Assembly (NCBI GenBank): GCA_035554115.1
Contig: DATMIW010000061.1
Coordinates: forward strand, 1 to 31,337
Length of the DNA: 31,337 nucleotides
Reading direction: 5' to 3'
DNA from: CAXTSE01 sp035554115
GTDB lineage: Bacteria > Actinomycetota > Actinomycetes > Actinomycetales > Microbacteriaceae
Shown: positions 30,950 through 31,337 of the stretch, one piece after another
How the letters are laid out: each line of letters opens with the position of its first letter
How positions within the stretch are numbered: the stretch's first letter is position 1
Made by a program: the position numbers and the translations under genes
The notes under the pieces: model-generated
What the model saw: only the letters and a program-made list of their open reading frames with translations
Databases searched by the model: none
Told to the model about the DNA's origin: nothing

Positions 30950-31337
30950 TCACAACAAACCGGCGCGCGCCAGTTCGAGTTCATCGAGGTATTCGGCCGT
31001 CGCGTCTTTCCACGACCGTGTTGGCACGGGAGGGCCCACTCGCTTACCCGCCGTCGCGACGGCAGCGCGCAGAAGTCGGACGATCGCCGCCGCGAGCGCC
31101 TCGGGATCCTCTGCTGTCGTCAACGACTCGTGGCTCTCCACCTCGCGGGCGGCCGCCGCGGTGGCGACGACGGGGATCCCCGCCGCGAGCGCCTCGCGAA
31201 CGGAGTTGCGGATGCCCAGCCCATCCTTGTCCGGGAATACGGCGACATCCGCGGAGGTGAGGATGTTCATGATGCTCGGCACATTGGGCAGGATCTCCAC
31301 CCCTGGTCGACGCAGGTCCGTGACGGCCTTACCCGGT
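30950..31337 (-). CDS. Glycosyltransferase, GT4-like, C-terminal part (5' partial)
   Basis: The frame is open to the window end, so only the last 128 residues are seen. They match the C-terminal, nucleotide-sugar-binding half of a GT-B glycosyltransferase. VEILPNVPSIMNILTSADVAVFPD leads into the donor-binding loop DKDGLGIRNSVREALAAGIPVVAT, which has the spacing of the conserved Glu in the family's EX7E-like motif. AEDPEALAAAIVRLL follows. It converges with the acetyltransferase gene (19 bp between stops). It probably transfers sugars in surface polysaccharide synthesis; the acceptor is unknown. Confidence 0.85.
   Translation of the reverse strand, partial: PGKAVTDLRRPGVEILPNVPSIMNILTSADVAVFPDKDGLGIRNSVREALAAGIPVVATAAAAREVESHESLTTAEDPEALAAAIVRLLRAAVATAGKRVGPPVPTRSWKDATAEYLDELELARAGLL

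Noticed and set aside
1..31337. CRISPR array, tRNA, rRNA or insertion sequence
   Set aside because: No regularly spaced direct repeats, cloverleaf sequence, rRNA motif or transposase frame was found on either strand.

Overview
The window reads as chromosomal DNA of a high-GC actinobacterium, most likely Microbacteriaceae-like. The evidence is the strong GC bias in third codon positions, the -10 boxes of type TAGCCT/TAnnnT, several genes that appear to be leaderless, the actinobacterial MoaC-MoaB fusion, and a HemD protein carrying a winged-helix domain (NnaR type). The family-level assignment is inference. About 31.3 kb is densely coding; no tRNA, rRNA, CRISPR array or insertion sequence was seen.

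Region 1 (1-13078) is a nitrate/nitrite assimilation and cofactor island. A plus-strand molybdenum-cofactor pair (moaCB fusion, cut by the window start, and moaE) runs tail to tail into a six-gene minus-strand operon read as nirD-narK-nasC-nasB-moaA-moaD. A 176-bp divergent control region separates nirD from nirB, which is followed by cobA and a hemD/nnaR-like gene. Together these import nitrate (NarK), reduce it to nitrite (NasC with electron donor NasB) and then to ammonium (NirB plus NirD). They also supply part of the molybdopterin (MoaA, MoaD, MoaE, MoaCB) and siroheme (CobA) needed. The control region carries two GlnR-like boxes, each about 52-53 bp upstream of a predicted start site.

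Region 2 (13092-17425) holds a very large secreted lamin-tail/metallophosphoesterase protein, a gene-free stretch, and a BrnTA-like toxin-antitoxin operon with a perfect 8-bp-arm operator and a leaderless promoter. Region 3 (17426-24968) is housekeeping: the branched-chain amino acid operon ilvD-ilvB-ilvN-ilvC and the trehalose operon otsA-otsB, all on the minus strand.

Region 4 (24969-28258) has a TIM-barrel sugar isomerase/epimerase-like gene, two small membrane proteins, an unknown membrane-anchored protein and a second toxin-antitoxin pair (Phd/YefM plus RelE/ParE) with a twin-palindrome operator. Region 5 (28486-31337) looks like the edge of an exopolysaccharide locus: two tandem GH16 glycosidase-like proteins, a left-handed beta-helix acetyltransferase, and the C-terminal end of a converging GT4-type glycosyltransferase cut by the window end.

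The most unusual signals are: a palindromic repeat family (core GGTCTCGACAAGCTCGACC) seen twice between genes and once inside moaCB, where it is translated as the interdomain linker; the recurring arrangement of a -10 box 6-7 nt before the start codon; and the symmetric GlnR-like control region coupled to a HemD-derived regulator that appears to start at CTG.
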